Assembly: GCF_003122485.1 (NCBI RefSeq)
Contig: NZ_JRFU01000028.1
Location: 1-64,000, forward strand
Source: Eubacterium ramulus
GTDB lineage: Bacteria; Bacillota; Clostridia; Lachnospirales; Lachnospiraceae
Reading direction: 5' to 3'
DNA length: 64,000 bases
Shown: piece after piece, positions 26,568 through 35,193 of the stretch
Layout: the number at the start of each line of letters is the position of its first letter
Position numbering within the stretch: the stretch's first letter is position 1
The notes under the pieces: model-generated
Database searches by the model: none
Told to the model about the DNA's origin: nothing
What the model saw: only the letters and a program-made list of their open reading frames with translations
Position numbers and translations under genes: made by a program

Positions 26568-27302
26568 ATGGCATTATTAAAAGCAGAACATATTACAAAA
26601 ATATATGGACAGCGAACGATCATCAAAGATATCAATATCGAACTGAATCAGGGTGAGCTAGTATGCCTTCTTGGTGTCAGCGGTTCCGGAAAGACGACAT
26701 TGTTTCACATTCTTTCCGGCCTGACTACACCGGAGGAAGGACATGTGTATCTGAATGATAAAGAGATCACTTCCACTCCGGGACAGATCAGCTACATGCT
26801 TCAGAAAGATCTGCTGCTGCCTCATAAGAAAATTATTGATAATGTATCGCTGCCCCTTGTCTTAAAGGGCATGAAAAAAGCAGATGCACGCCAGAAAGCA
26901 GATCCACTGTTTGCAGATTTTGGTCTGGATGGTACACAGTATCAGTATCCAAGTCAGCTCTCCGGCGGTATGCGTCAGCGTGCAGCGCTTCTGCGGACAT
27001 ATCTGTCATCCAACGGTGTCGCGCTGCTGGACGAACCGTTTTCCGCACTGGATACCATTACAAAATCCAATATTCATAAGTGGTATCTGAATATTATGAC
27101 GCACATTGATCTGTCAACGCTGTTTATTACGCACGATATTGATGAAGCGATTCTTTTATCTGACCGCATTTACATCTTGAATGGTACACCGGGCGAGATT
27201 AAAGATGAGATCGTGATTCGTGAGAAGAAACCGCGACCGGATGATTTTTATCTGACGGAAACGTTTTTAAATTATAAACGTGACATTATAAGCAGACTTT
27301 AA
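26568..27302 (+). CDS. thiZ: ABC transporter ATPase, thiamine precursor uptake (ThiZ-like)
   Basis: 244 residues. Walker A GVSGSGKTT (about 37-45), signature LSGGMRQRAALLRTYLSS, Walker B VALLDEPFSALD and switch His in LFITHDIDEAILLSDRI. It belongs to the SsuB/TauB/ThiZ group and powers the ThiXY-like importer. It starts 21 bp after the thiY stop with a GGAAA site and closes the operon; a small GTGGC/GCCAC hairpin and then a long inverted repeat follow. Confidence 0.9.
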   Translation: MALLKAEHITKIYGQRTIIKDINIELNQGELVCLLGVSGSGKTTLFHILSGLTTPEEGHVYLNDKEITSTPGQISYMLQKDLLLPHKKIIDNVSLPLVLKGMKKADARQKADPLFADFGLDGTQYQYPSQLSGGMRQRAALLRTYLSSNGVALLDEPFSALDTITKSNIHKWYLNIMTHIDLSTLFITHDIDEAILLSDRIYILNGTPGEIKDEIVIREKKPRPDDFYLTETFLNYKRDIISRL

Positions 27303-27338
27303 GTGGCTAAACATTTTACCTTTGCCACGTATGTAAAT

Positions 27339-27405
27339 AGGGACTGAGTTCATTTTTTCTTAGCGAGCGATTGTTAGCCGCGAAGACAAAATGAACTCAG
27401 TCCCT
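27339..27405. repeat. 18-bp perfect inverted repeat between convergent operons
   Basis: Arm AGGGACTGAGTTCATTTT at 27339-27356 is exactly repeated in reverse complement at 27388-27405, with a 31-base loop carrying AGCGAGCGATTG and GCCGCGAAG. It lies between the convergent thiamine operon and the flavin oxidoreductase. It could end both transcripts, although neither side has a long T run directly after the stem. The length and perfection of the arms also fit a small palindromic mobile element. Confidence 0.7.
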
Positions 27406-27442
27406 TTCAAAATCTCAAATTTTCTGCCACAAAACAAGCTTT

Positions 27443-29479
27443 TTAAATAATTTCCATTGCTGCGGTCCAGCCTTCTCTTACCGCATCACCAATCTGACGG
27501 GCACGGACACAGTCACCGATCTTCCATACCGGAATACCAGCTTCTTTGATTGCCGCCTCAAGTGCTTCTGTCGCATGTGCGCGGCGTCCCATTGCATTGA
27601 CAACAGAATCTGCTTTGATAGTAATTTCTGTTCCATTCTGCTCAGCTACAACAAAGTCTTTGCCGACTTTGATAACTTTTGCATTTACTTCGTATTTACC
27701 ACCGTTTTTATCGATAAAGTCATGTACAGCAGTTCTGTACAAACCGGTTGTCTCCGGCATCAAAGCACCTTTCATCTCTACGATGGTTGTCTCTACACCG
27801 TGATCTATGTAATCTGCTGCTGCCTCACAGCCTACCAGACCACCGCCGAGTACGATGGTGCTTTTTCCAAGACCAGCAAAATCGTTGTAATATACCTCCA
27901 TTGCTGTGACAGCATTTTCAATTCCCTCAATTGGAAGGATCAGATCATCAGATCCGACTGCCAGTACAACTGCTTCCGGAGCGATCTCTTTGATAAGTTC
28001 CGGTGTTACTTCACAGTTTAATCTTACTTTGATCGGACGTTTCTCTACGTCACGGATCAGCAGATCTTTGAAGTTTCTGATATCTACTTTATGATCGGTA
28101 TGATCTGTAAAGTTAATCAGACCGCCTAACAGGCCTGCTTTCTCGCACAGGATTACCTGATGCCCTCTATCTGCTGCTGTGATTGCTGTCTGCAGACCAC
28201 CGCAGCCGCCACCTACTACCAGTACTTTACGGCTTGCTTCCGGTTTTGGCATACGCTCCGGAAGAACTTTATGATGAGAAGCCGGCCATACGTCGTATGG
28301 GTTGATCGTACAGGAATCCAGTGGTGGGAACTTCACAGTCCAAATCTCTGTCTCATGTTCACCGGACGGACCCGGATAACATCTTCCGCAGCGTAGACAG
28401 CGACGAATTTCATCTGCATGACCTGCTTTTGCCTTATTCGGGAATGCCGGATCAGCAAAGAACTGACGTCCCATGGATACCATATCAATTTTGCCTGCTG
28501 CAATTGCTTCTTCTGCCTGTTCCGGAGAGTTAATACCTCCAACTGCTGCAACCGGGATAGACACGTTTTGTTTGATCACAGATGCCGGCTCGATATTCGG
28601 TCCATGCGGAGCATATGCAGTTGTGAACTCCCAGCTTCTGGAAGAACTCAGATAATGACCACAGGATACATGAATCATATCAATGTACGGCTCACAAAGT
28701 TTACAGTATTTTACAGCATCTTCCAGCTCTAAGCCACCCGACAGATGTTCAGAACTGCTGACACGAATCTCAATCACAAAATCAGGTCCCATAGCCTCAC
28801 GAATAGTTTTTAACAGATCAACAGTAAATCTTGCTCTGTTTTCAAAGGATCCGCCGTACTCATCGGTACGTTTATTGTACTGCGGAGAAAGGAACTGTGC
28901 CGGAAGCCAACCATGTCCGCAATGGATCATAACGCCTTCCCAACCTGCTGCCTCAAACCATTTGCAGGCAGTTACATAATCCTGATAACAGCTTAAGATT
29001 TCTTCTTTTGTAAATGCATCTACATGAGTTCCATCCGGAAGATCTTTCTCAGATGGTCCTTTTGGATTGATACCGTCTCCGATATTTGTTTTGATCTCAC
29101 CACAGGAAATCAGCTCACCGATTGCCAGTGCGCCATAGCTTTTGATCATCTCTGCGGTTTCTTTAATGATGTTGAATTTTTTATCGGATCTGGATGTATA
29201 ATCAAGGTATGGTTCAAACGGGAAACGTTTGTCATACTCATGGTTCGGGCTTAACTCACCCAGACAGACGATTCCTGCACCGCCTTTTGCCTTCGCTTCC
29301 AGCATCCGGAATGCACGCTCCGGTACCGGGGTGGTGTAACCAAACGGATCCGGATCCAGCTCGATATAATGATCAAATGCAAATAATGCTGGAGCTGCCT
29401 CAATACGGTTTTTAACGATTTTTGAACCAACTTTTAACGGCTCAAATAAATGTGGAAAATACGGATTTTTTTCTGCCAT
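27443..29479 (-). CDS. NADH:flavin oxidoreductase / 2-enoate reductase-like iron-sulfur flavoenzyme
   Basis: 678 residues, the trimodular plan of 2,4-dienoyl-CoA reductase, BaiCD/BaiH and 2-enoate reductases. Residues 1-350: Old Yellow Enzyme TIM barrel (FEPLKVGSKIVKNRIEAAP, MIHCGHGWLPAQFLSPQYNKR with the active-site His pair, GGSFENRARF). About 360-400: CLRCGRCY plus a later Cys for a 4Fe-4S cluster. About 420-678: FAD/NAD(P) domains with VLVVGGGCGGLQTAITAA and IVLGGGLVGCEAAADY. It should reduce a C=C bond of an enoate or related substrate. A divergent TetR gene lies 280 bp away. Substrate unknown. Confidence 0.88.
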   Translation of the reverse strand: MAEKNPYFPHLFEPLKVGSKIVKNRIEAAPALFAFDHYIELDPDPFGYTTPVPERAFRMLEAKAKGGAGIVCLGELSPNHEYDKRFPFEPYLDYTSRSDKKFNIIKETAEMIKSYGALAIGELISCGEIKTNIGDGINPKGPSEKDLPDGTHVDAFTKEEILSCYQDYVTACKWFEAAGWEGVMIHCGHGWLPAQFLSPQYNKRTDEYGGSFENRARFTVDLLKTIREAMGPDFVIEIRVSSSEHLSGGLELEDAVKYCKLCEPYIDMIHVSCGHYLSSSRSWEFTTAYAPHGPNIEPASVIKQNVSIPVAAVGGINSPEQAEEAIAAGKIDMVSMGRQFFADPAFPNKAKAGHADEIRRCLRCGRCYPGPSGEHETEIWTVKFPPLDSCTINPYDVWPASHHKVLPERMPKPEASRKVLVVGGGCGGLQTAITAADRGHQVILCEKAGLLGGLINFTDHTDHKVDIRNFKDLLIRDVEKRPIKVRLNCEVTPELIKEIAPEAVVLAVGSDDLILPIEGIENAVTAMEVYYNDFAGLGKSTIVLGGGLVGCEAAADYIDHGVETTIVEMKGALMPETTGLYRTAVHDFIDKNGGKYEVNAKVIKVGKDFVVAEQNGTEITIKADSVVNAMGRRAHATEALEAAIKEAGIPVWKIGDCVRARQIGDAVREGWTAAMEII

Positions 29480-29759
29480 AATCTCTTACCTCATCCTTCT
29501 TTTTTGTTACTGAAACTGTAACAGAAACTCCCCTGTTTATTCAAACATCAGCTTTTTTCATGCTGTTTCATTTTGCAATATTTTTATTATATTTGTTGCA
29601 TTGTCCTTGTATAAGTACAGAAAAACGTGCTACAATCGAATCAGATTTTATAATAAGAATAAATAATATCTGTCACATTTTTCTATTATAATTTTCTGAG
29701 ATATTTTTTATTTCATAAGATGAATCATTTATCGTTCATAAAAAGGAGAAAAGAGCACT

Positions 29760-30347
29760 ATGGACCACCGCGCAGACCGCATGAAATCACTGATCATACG
29801 CACATTTTTTGACTGTATGGAAAAAGAAGATTTTTCTCAGATCACGATTGGAAAAATATCAGAACAGGCATTGATCAACCGTTCTACCTTTTACCGCTAT
29901 TTCTCTGATAAATATGAGTTGCGGGATGAAGTGGTCGACCATATTGTTCAGGATTTTGCAGATCATATGGAAGTTGATTTTCTGCATATGGATGTCAGTG
30001 ATGCCGAACATACCCGCGCGCTTCAGGATTGTCTGGCTCACCTTTGCACTCAGAAACGTGAGTTGGAAATTCTGTGGAAGCAACAGCTGCTCGGTCGAAA
30101 TGTCTTTGATGAAATGATGAATGCCGGTGCACGCAAGGTAGAAACTGAAATTCAGAATCATCCAACGATCTCACCGGGGAAAAAACAGTTTGCTGACTGG
30201 TATGCAAAACTTCTGGTCAACAATTTTCTTGTGACAGTTCGCTGGTGGTTTTCCCGTAAAGATGACATTTCACCACAACAGATCACCGCTATGATGAAAC
30301 GTCATATGATTTCAGGAACAATTCCTACTTTAAAAGAACAGTCCTAA
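29760..30347 (+). CDS. TetR/AcrR family regulator
   Basis: 195 residues, start preceded by AAAGGAGA. The N-terminal HTH reads DFSQITIGKISEQALINRSTFYRYF and SDKYEL, the usual TetR form; the rest (about 70-195) is a helical ligand or dimer domain resembling the TetR_C_33-type Dha/YcdC group. It is divergent from the flavin oxidoreductase and convergent with the MATE gene, whose last 23 bp it overlaps. It may control either or both; no operator could be fixed. Confidence 0.85.
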   Translation: MDHRADRMKSLIIRTFFDCMEKEDFSQITIGKISEQALINRSTFYRYFSDKYELRDEVVDHIVQDFADHMEVDFLHMDVSDAEHTRALQDCLAHLCTQKRELEILWKQQLLGRNVFDEMMNAGARKVETEIQNHPTISPGKKQFADWYAKLLVNNFLVTVRWWFSRKDDISPQQITAMMKRHMISGTIPTLKEQS

Positions 30348-31719
30348 CAAGATTGTTCTTCCGTTTCTCTTCTTTTTTCATATGCTGCATATATATGATA
30401 AAAATCAGGCCACCGGTAACTACCCATGAAGTAACATAAACATTCATCAGCATGTTATACGTCGGAACCCGTTTAAACACAGTTACCATCCAGATCATTC
30501 GAAATACAACCGTTCCAAGAATAGTAATGATTGCCGGCTCCAGTGATTTTCCCATGCCACGCAATGCTGCACTCTCCACTTCGTAAGTCGCGGTCAGACC
30601 TTCCAGAGAGCATACATGCTGCATGCGGATCAGTGCATACATGGCTACCGCGTCACTGGCAGTATAAATATGTACAAATGTATTGCCGCCTGCAATAAAA
30701 ATCACACTTAAAATCTCGGTAAATCCGATTCCAAACAGCATACTTAAGCCAAAAATTTTCTTGCATCGTTTCAGATTGCCAGCTCCATAATTCTGACTGG
30801 TAAAAGTTACCGCGCCCTGTGCAAAGGCACATGCAATGGCATAGGTAAAATATTCAAAATTCAATCCGACCGAAGCACCGGCAATGGCATCCTCCCCGAA
30901 AGAATTAATACCACTCTGGATAAACACGTTTGATACCGAAAAAATGGCTCCCTGAATTCCCGCCGGAACTCCGATTACCAGAACACGACGCAAAAAATCT
31001 TTTCGAATCTGCATTTTTCCAAATCGGAACTGAAATTCATCCTCTCTCCGATACAGGCAGAGCAAAACCAGTGACGCACTAAGAACATTAGATGCCAGCG
31101 TACCGATGGCAACACCTTCCACGCCCAAATGAACGCCTACTACCAAAAGAAGATTCAGTACAACGTTTACCACACCTGCCAGTAAAAGATAGTACATCGG
31201 ACGTTTGCTGTCTCCGTAGCTTCGCAGAGCCGCCGCACCAAAATTGTAAAGCAGCATAAATGGAATACTCAAAAGATAAATACGGATATACAGCATCGCC
31301 TGATCCATGACGCTGTCCGGCGTTCCTGACACCACAAGAACCGGCTTTGCAATGATAAATCCAAGGCACATCAGACCGATGCCAAGAATCAGACCAAACG
31401 TCAGAATCGTATGCAGCATAGCACTGATCTGTTCCCGTTTGTTCTGACCGATCAGATTTGCCAAAGCTGCATTCGGTCCCACGGAAAGTCCTGTGATCAG
31501 ATTTACAAATATTCCGACCAGAGCGACACTGCTTCCAACTGCTGCAAGTGCACTGCTTCCGGCAAATCTGCCGACAACTGCCACGTCTGCGGAATTGAAT
31601 AACTGCTGCAAGATCGTGCTAAAAGCAAGCGGCAGGGCAAACATGATCAGCTTTCCGGCAATTTTTCCATTTAGCATATCTATTTCTCTGTTTTTTTCTT
31701 TCGTCTTTGTCTGTTCCAT
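30325..31719 (-). CDS. MATE family multidrug/cation exporter
   Basis: 464 residues with 12 membrane helices in two similar halves. The N-terminal pattern LIMFALPLAFSTILQQLFNSADVAVVGRFAGSSALAAVGSS is characteristic of NorM/DinF-type MATE exporters, which use Na+ or H+ gradients to export cationic drugs or metabolites. The 3' end overlaps the convergent TetR gene by 23 bp. A good terminator-like hairpin lies upstream at 31797-31836, separating it from the thioesterase gene. Confidence 0.92.
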   Translation of the reverse strand: MEQTKTKEKNREIDMLNGKIAGKLIMFALPLAFSTILQQLFNSADVAVVGRFAGSSALAAVGSSVALVGIFVNLITGLSVGPNAALANLIGQNKREQISAMLHTILTFGLILGIGLMCLGFIIAKPVLVVSGTPDSVMDQAMLYIRIYLLSIPFMLLYNFGAAALRSYGDSKRPMYYLLLAGVVNVVLNLLLVVGVHLGVEGVAIGTLASNVLSASLVLLCLYRREDEFQFRFGKMQIRKDFLRRVLVIGVPAGIQGAIFSVSNVFIQSGINSFGEDAIAGASVGLNFEYFTYAIACAFAQGAVTFTSQNYGAGNLKRCKKIFGLSMLFGIGFTEILSVIFIAGGNTFVHIYTASDAVAMYALIRMQHVCSLEGLTATYEVESAALRGMGKSLEPAIITILGTVVFRMIWMVTVFKRVPTYNMLMNVYVTSWVVTGGLIFIIYMQHMKKEEKRKNNLVRTVLLK

Positions 31720-31796
31720 TCGGAAACCAGTCCTTTCCTGTGGGATGCTACTGTTTTTATGCTATGTACGATTATAACATATATAAAGCGAAATCG

Positions 31797-31836
31797 AAAA
31801 CTCCTTCTGTGACCACTTATCACAAAAGGAGTTTTT
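31797..31836. terminator. Bidirectional intrinsic terminator
   Basis: AAAACTCCTT-c-TGTGA pairs with TCACA-a-AAGGAGTTTT around a 7-base loop, with T runs on either strand. It lies 24 bp after the minus-strand thioesterase stop and would end that transcript. Confidence 0.8.
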
Positions 31837-31860
31837 AATCTCGCTATTTCGGATATAAAA

Positions 31861-32250
31861 TTATTTTGAAAGCTTGTTGTTTGCTTTTGTCTGGAATTTC
31901 TCATTCTGTACAACGAAACGCTCATGTGTTCCTTCACCGATCAGACCTGCCTCATCATAAGCTGCTACTTTGAATACAAGACGACGTCCGTCTACTTCGG
32001 TAAGCTCTGTCTCGCAACGAACAGTCATTCCGATTGGAGTAGCCGCTACATGGCTGATATTTACCTGTGTACCAACGCTGCCACAGCCTTCTTCCAGATA
32101 TGGAGCTACGCTCTCGCTTGCTGTTTTTTCCATTAATGCAAGCATGCATGGTGTTCCGAATACTTCCAGTACACCGCTTCCTACTGCTGTTGCTGTATTC
32201 TCATATACAACTTCTACGCTCTGTTCCCCTTTGACTCCTGCTTCTAACAT
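31861..32250 (-). CDS. FlK-like hot-dog thioesterase
   Basis: 129 residues, a single hot-dog fold domain of the fluoroacetyl-CoA thioesterase (FlK)-like family. The triad spacing agrees with FlK: Thr33 (VFGTP), Glu41 (LMEKTA) and His67 (NISHVAATPIG) are separated by 8 and 26 residues, as are FlK Thr42, Glu50 and His76. It therefore probably hydrolyses an acyl-CoA thioester. Most gut Clostridia carry such a protein and its natural substrate is not established; fluoroacetate is unlikely. It stands alone with its own terminator. Confidence 0.85.
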   Translation of the reverse strand: MLEAGVKGEQSVEVVYENTATAVGSGVLEVFGTPCMLALMEKTASESVAPYLEEGCGSVGTQVNISHVAATPIGMTVRCETELTEVDGRRLVFKVAAYDEAGLIGEGTHERFVVQNEKFQTKANNKLSK

Positions 32251-32427
32251 TTTATGTCCTCCTTATCAAGCATCTGAATTTTTTGTTGCTTTTGTTTTCA
32301 AATGTTTTTTTCTGTTTTTATGTGTCTTTGGTAAGTATATCATAACTTTTTGTGTGCGACTAGTGTTTTTCTGCATCACTGGAGTGTGGATTTATTTGAT
32401 TTTCATTTTGTACAGGGAATTCTCGTA

Positions 32428-32706
32428 TCATCCCCAATATCTACGAATCATCCGCAACATATTCTCTCTCCCAACCGGATTCATAGTATGAAGCTTTATT
32501 GGATAAAAAAGACTATTTTCCACTAACCAATCCAACAGTTTTATCCCATCTCCGCCATCATAAGCATAATCTCCCAGATCATGATCACAATCAATCAGCA
32601 AAATCGGTTCCTTTGCCGATTCAATGACGCTTTTCGCGCTATTTACACTTTTACACCATACATAGCCTTCCGGCGCAGGGCGTATATCATCTAACCAAAT
32701 CTTCAT
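32428..32706 (-). CDS. Cyclic-phosphate-processing receiver-like protein (cPPRec)
   Basis: 92 residues, AAGGAGAA before the start. A receiver-like fold with a distinctive set of residues: IWLDDIRPAPEGYVW at the start (Asp-Asp pocket), DCDHDLGD in the middle and LHTMNPVGRENM near the end. These are the hallmarks of the small receiver-like family described by Aravind's group as linked to cyclic-phosphate processing in RNA repair and conflict systems, not of two-component receivers (no phospho-acceptor/Lys pattern). It is the last gene of a five-gene block with a WYL regulator and a CX5R phosphatase-like protein. Function here is inference. Confidence 0.75.
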   Translation of the reverse strand: MKIWLDDIRPAPEGYVWCKSVNSAKSVIESAKEPILLIDCDHDLGDYAYDGGDGIKLLDWLVENSLFYPIKLHTMNPVGRENMLRMIRRYWG

Positions 32707-32742
32707 ATTTTTTCATTCTCCTTCTACAGTAACTATTCGTCT

Positions 32743-33687
32743 TTATCTGCTTTCGTTTCCATTCTTGCTTCTCCTAACAATTTCATCCCAACTCAATTCA
32801 TATTTTGAAACAATCCTTGCCCTATATAATGGAGATAAATACTGCTCTACTTCCCGATGATTAAAGAAATAATCTCCATGTTTTAATGCTCCGGTTTCCA
32901 TATTTCCTTCCGCATCTACATATTCACACTGTATTCCACAGCAATCATCTCCAACTTCTTTGAGCCGACAATAAAACGCTCCCGGTGCATACGGTCTGCA
33001 ATCTATAAACAGAACATCTCCCGGATGATATGGAACAGGTAAGTTCAAATCTGGAGATACAGAAAAAAACTGATCTTCCACCATTCTTCCTAGTGAACCA
33101 TTTAAATGATTCGATGAATTCCATTCATGTATATAATATTGAACTTCTCCATCTTTATCCATAATATAGGTATACTCTGCTGATAAAAATCCATCTTCTC
33201 CGTTGTTCACATCCTGACTGGCAGTATATAATTCTACCCGCCAATACAATGTCTTCCATTCCGCATCCGCATCTTCATCCATATCCTCACGATAATAATT
33301 CTTCACTGCATTTTTGGTATTAGCCAAGGACGTCATGATATACGGTCCATCCATAATATCACTTTTATGCTTGTCATCATAGCCCATTAGCTGTATAAGA
33401 AAAATTGTTCCAGTTTCACTTGTCAAAAATTGAACTGCACGATCCATACATGCACAACATAAGCTCACATAATCCATCTCTTGTTTTTTCAAGCAAGATG
33501 ATCGCTTCATATCATGTAACAACTCCTGCTTTCTCCCCAAACTGATTGGCGCTCCGGCAATAATTGATACATAATCTTTTAATTTCAATCGTTCTGCATG
33601 TTCCATTAAATAGGCATGTAACTCTGGTGATTCAATTAAATCCAGAATCCTATTTTTTAATTTTGATTCCAATTTTGTTCTCCCCAT
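32743..33687 (-). CDS. Uncharacterised protein, 314 aa
   Basis: Not recognised. A charged, soluble protein with no signal peptide or membrane helix. The N-terminal third is helical (LKNRILDLIESPELHAYLME), with a Cys-rich stretch SLCCACMDRA near residue 80; the middle and C-terminal parts are rich in aromatic and acidic residues (GDVLFIDCRPYAPGAFYCRL, VGDDCCGIQCEYVD) and look like a beta-barrel or SH3-like domain of the kind seen in many immunity-type or DUF proteins. It starts 2 bp after the phosphatase-like gene's stop, 36 bp before the receiver-like gene, so it belongs to the same operon. Confidence 0.75.
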   Translation of the reverse strand: MGRTKLESKLKNRILDLIESPELHAYLMEHAERLKLKDYVSIIAGAPISLGRKQELLHDMKRSSCLKKQEMDYVSLCCACMDRAVQFLTSETGTIFLIQLMGYDDKHKSDIMDGPYIMTSLANTKNAVKNYYREDMDEDADAEWKTLYWRVELYTASQDVNNGEDGFLSAEYTYIMDKDGEVQYYIHEWNSSNHLNGSLGRMVEDQFFSVSPDLNLPVPYHPGDVLFIDCRPYAPGAFYCRLKEVGDDCCGIQCEYVDAEGNMETGALKHGDYFFNHREVEQYLSPLYRARIVSKYELSWDEIVRRSKNGNESR

Positions 33688-33689
33688 TC

Positions 33690-34172
33690 TTATTCTTCTG
33701 CCTTACCATTCCTTGTCCCATATTTTTTCAACCCATCATAAACCTTATGATACACCATCTGGTTTGGATAATATCTGTAATCTGCAAACACATCGATTCC
33801 ATTTTTATAAAAATATTCGTGAATAGCTGCTGCACATCCAGAACTTCTGCTTTCACCATATTCACATTGGCAAATAATATCCTTTCCATTTTTTTTTGCT
33901 GTAAAAATAAATTCTGCCAGCTCATCTGCTTCTGGAAAATAAGTCTCATATGTTAAATGATATTTTGGCAATACTGCAAAATCAATGTCATGCAACGCCA
34001 CTTCAAATACGCAGTCTGTTTTTGTAGAATAATCTACAGGTTGATAGTCTGCATCACGAAAACTTCCTGGTGGATCATAAAAACTGATGATTGCCACATT
34101 TTCAGGGAAATCACTTTTTAACAGTTTTTCCATTGCTTTTCTTGAATAAATGAATATCTTCATCTCTGCCAT
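33690..34172 (-). CDS. CX5R (tyrosine/dual-specificity) phosphatase-like protein
   Basis: 160 residues from ATG 34170-34172; GAGGAG at 34181-34187, inside the end of the upstream gene, sets this start. The sequence IICQCEYGESRSSGCAAAI contains C-EYGES-R, the CX5R P-loop of protein tyrosine and dual-specificity phosphatases, followed by a helix as in that fold. An upstream Asp for acid catalysis may be in HDIDFAVL. The enzyme could hydrolyse a phosphoprotein, a nucleotide or an RNA-end phosphate. Its position between two unknown proteins in a WYL-controlled operon is the only hint at a role. Confidence 0.7.
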   Translation of the reverse strand: MAEMKIFIYSRKAMEKLLKSDFPENVAIISFYDPPGSFRDADYQPVDYSTKTDCVFEVALHDIDFAVLPKYHLTYETYFPEADELAEFIFTAKKNGKDIICQCEYGESRSSGCAAAIHEYFYKNGIDVFADYRYYPNQMVYHKVYDGLKKYGTRNGKAEE

Positions 34173-34176
34173 TTTT

Positions 34177-35133
34177 CTAAATCTCCTCAAAAAGTAATCC
34201 GGATTGTTTCACTTTAGATATTTGTGTGAGCATTTCATTTAAACACTGCGTTTTTTCTTTCACTGATAATTTCCGAAACCACTCATTAAGTCTGTTTTTA
34301 TAGTTGTTTCCCATTTGTTTAGGAAGCGGGATTTTCTTATCGTACTTCTCCAAAATTTTATGATAGGGTTGCGTCTCATAATAATCTTTCTCTGCCCCAA
34401 CCAATTGAGAAAATAGTCCTTCTTCCGCCATCGCAAGCTGCATTTGTGGCCAGATAATAAATTCTACCTTTAACGGTGTTAATTCTGTATTATTTTCTAA
34501 ATATTTCCTGATCACATTTTGGATATCTACATACCCATATTCACGATCTTTCTTTTCCCCACTGGATGTCTTTCTCAAGTTACTCCAGGATGGATATTTT
34601 CTGCATATTTTTTCTTCTTTATTATCTATCGTAATCTTTACACCTTTTTCCTTTAATCGGTAAAACCATTCCAGTGTTATGGAATCTAATGGCATATGGC
34701 AAAATCTAAAATAATCTTCGCGCTCCTTGGCACCTTCTAAACAATAAATATATTTGAAAGTCATATTAATCACTTTTTGTGCCTTTCCATATTTATTATC
34801 TTTTAATCTAAACCGCTTTAAAAAATCTTCGCAAATCTTTTCATGCCAATCATCAAATTCTTTCTCATTTTTTTCTTTCTCATCAAAAAAATCCAAAAAC
34901 TTCTTACTATATGGCTCTAGCTCTATATGTGTATCTGACTTTTCAAGTTCTTCCAACATATCTTTAGCTGCAAAAGAAACACTTTCTTCTCGTTTCTCCG
35001 TTCTAGGTGTAAAATCTTTTAAAGCCATGAAAAATGCATATTTTATCCCCTCTTCATTTATCTTTAGTCGTTCTTTCTTTTCATTCTCACCATTCCAAAA
35101 AAGTTTTACTAAATTATCATGTGTGCAATCCAT
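34177..35133 (-). CDS. Uncharacterised charged protein, 318 aa
   Basis: Not recognised with confidence. Lys/Glu-rich, soluble and largely helical. A segment KYGKAQKVINMTFKYIYCLEG then HMPLDSITLEWF (about residues 118-158) recalls a motif common in uncharacterised bacterial proteins (GKAQK..N...KY, then H.P.DS), and WSNL, YVDIQNVIRKYL and KVEFIIWPQMQLA follow. GGGAGAGGAAG precedes the ATG. It is the first structural gene after the WYL regulator and its end contains the Shine-Dalgarno site of the next gene, so the two are tightly coupled. The protein may be the effector of the putative system. Confidence 0.7.
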   Translation of the reverse strand: MDCTHDNLVKLFWNGENEKKERLKINEEGIKYAFFMALKDFTPRTEKREESVSFAAKDMLEELEKSDTHIELEPYSKKFLDFFDEKEKNEKEFDDWHEKICEDFLKRFRLKDNKYGKAQKVINMTFKYIYCLEGAKEREDYFRFCHMPLDSITLEWFYRLKEKGVKITIDNKEEKICRKYPSWSNLRKTSSGEKKDREYGYVDIQNVIRKYLENNTELTPLKVEFIIWPQMQLAMAEEGLFSQLVGAEKDYYETQPYHKILEKYDKKIPLPKQMGNNYKNRLNEWFRKLSVKEKTQCLNEMLTQISKVKQSGLLFEEI

Positions 35134-35193
35134 TATATTTTTCTTCCTCTCCCTAAACTATGTATGTTTCCGTAATTCGTTTTCTACAATACT

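Noticed and set aside
28333-28551. Small open frames on both strands inside the flavin oxidoreductase gene.
   Set aside because: They overlap a clearly conserved coding region and lack start signals.
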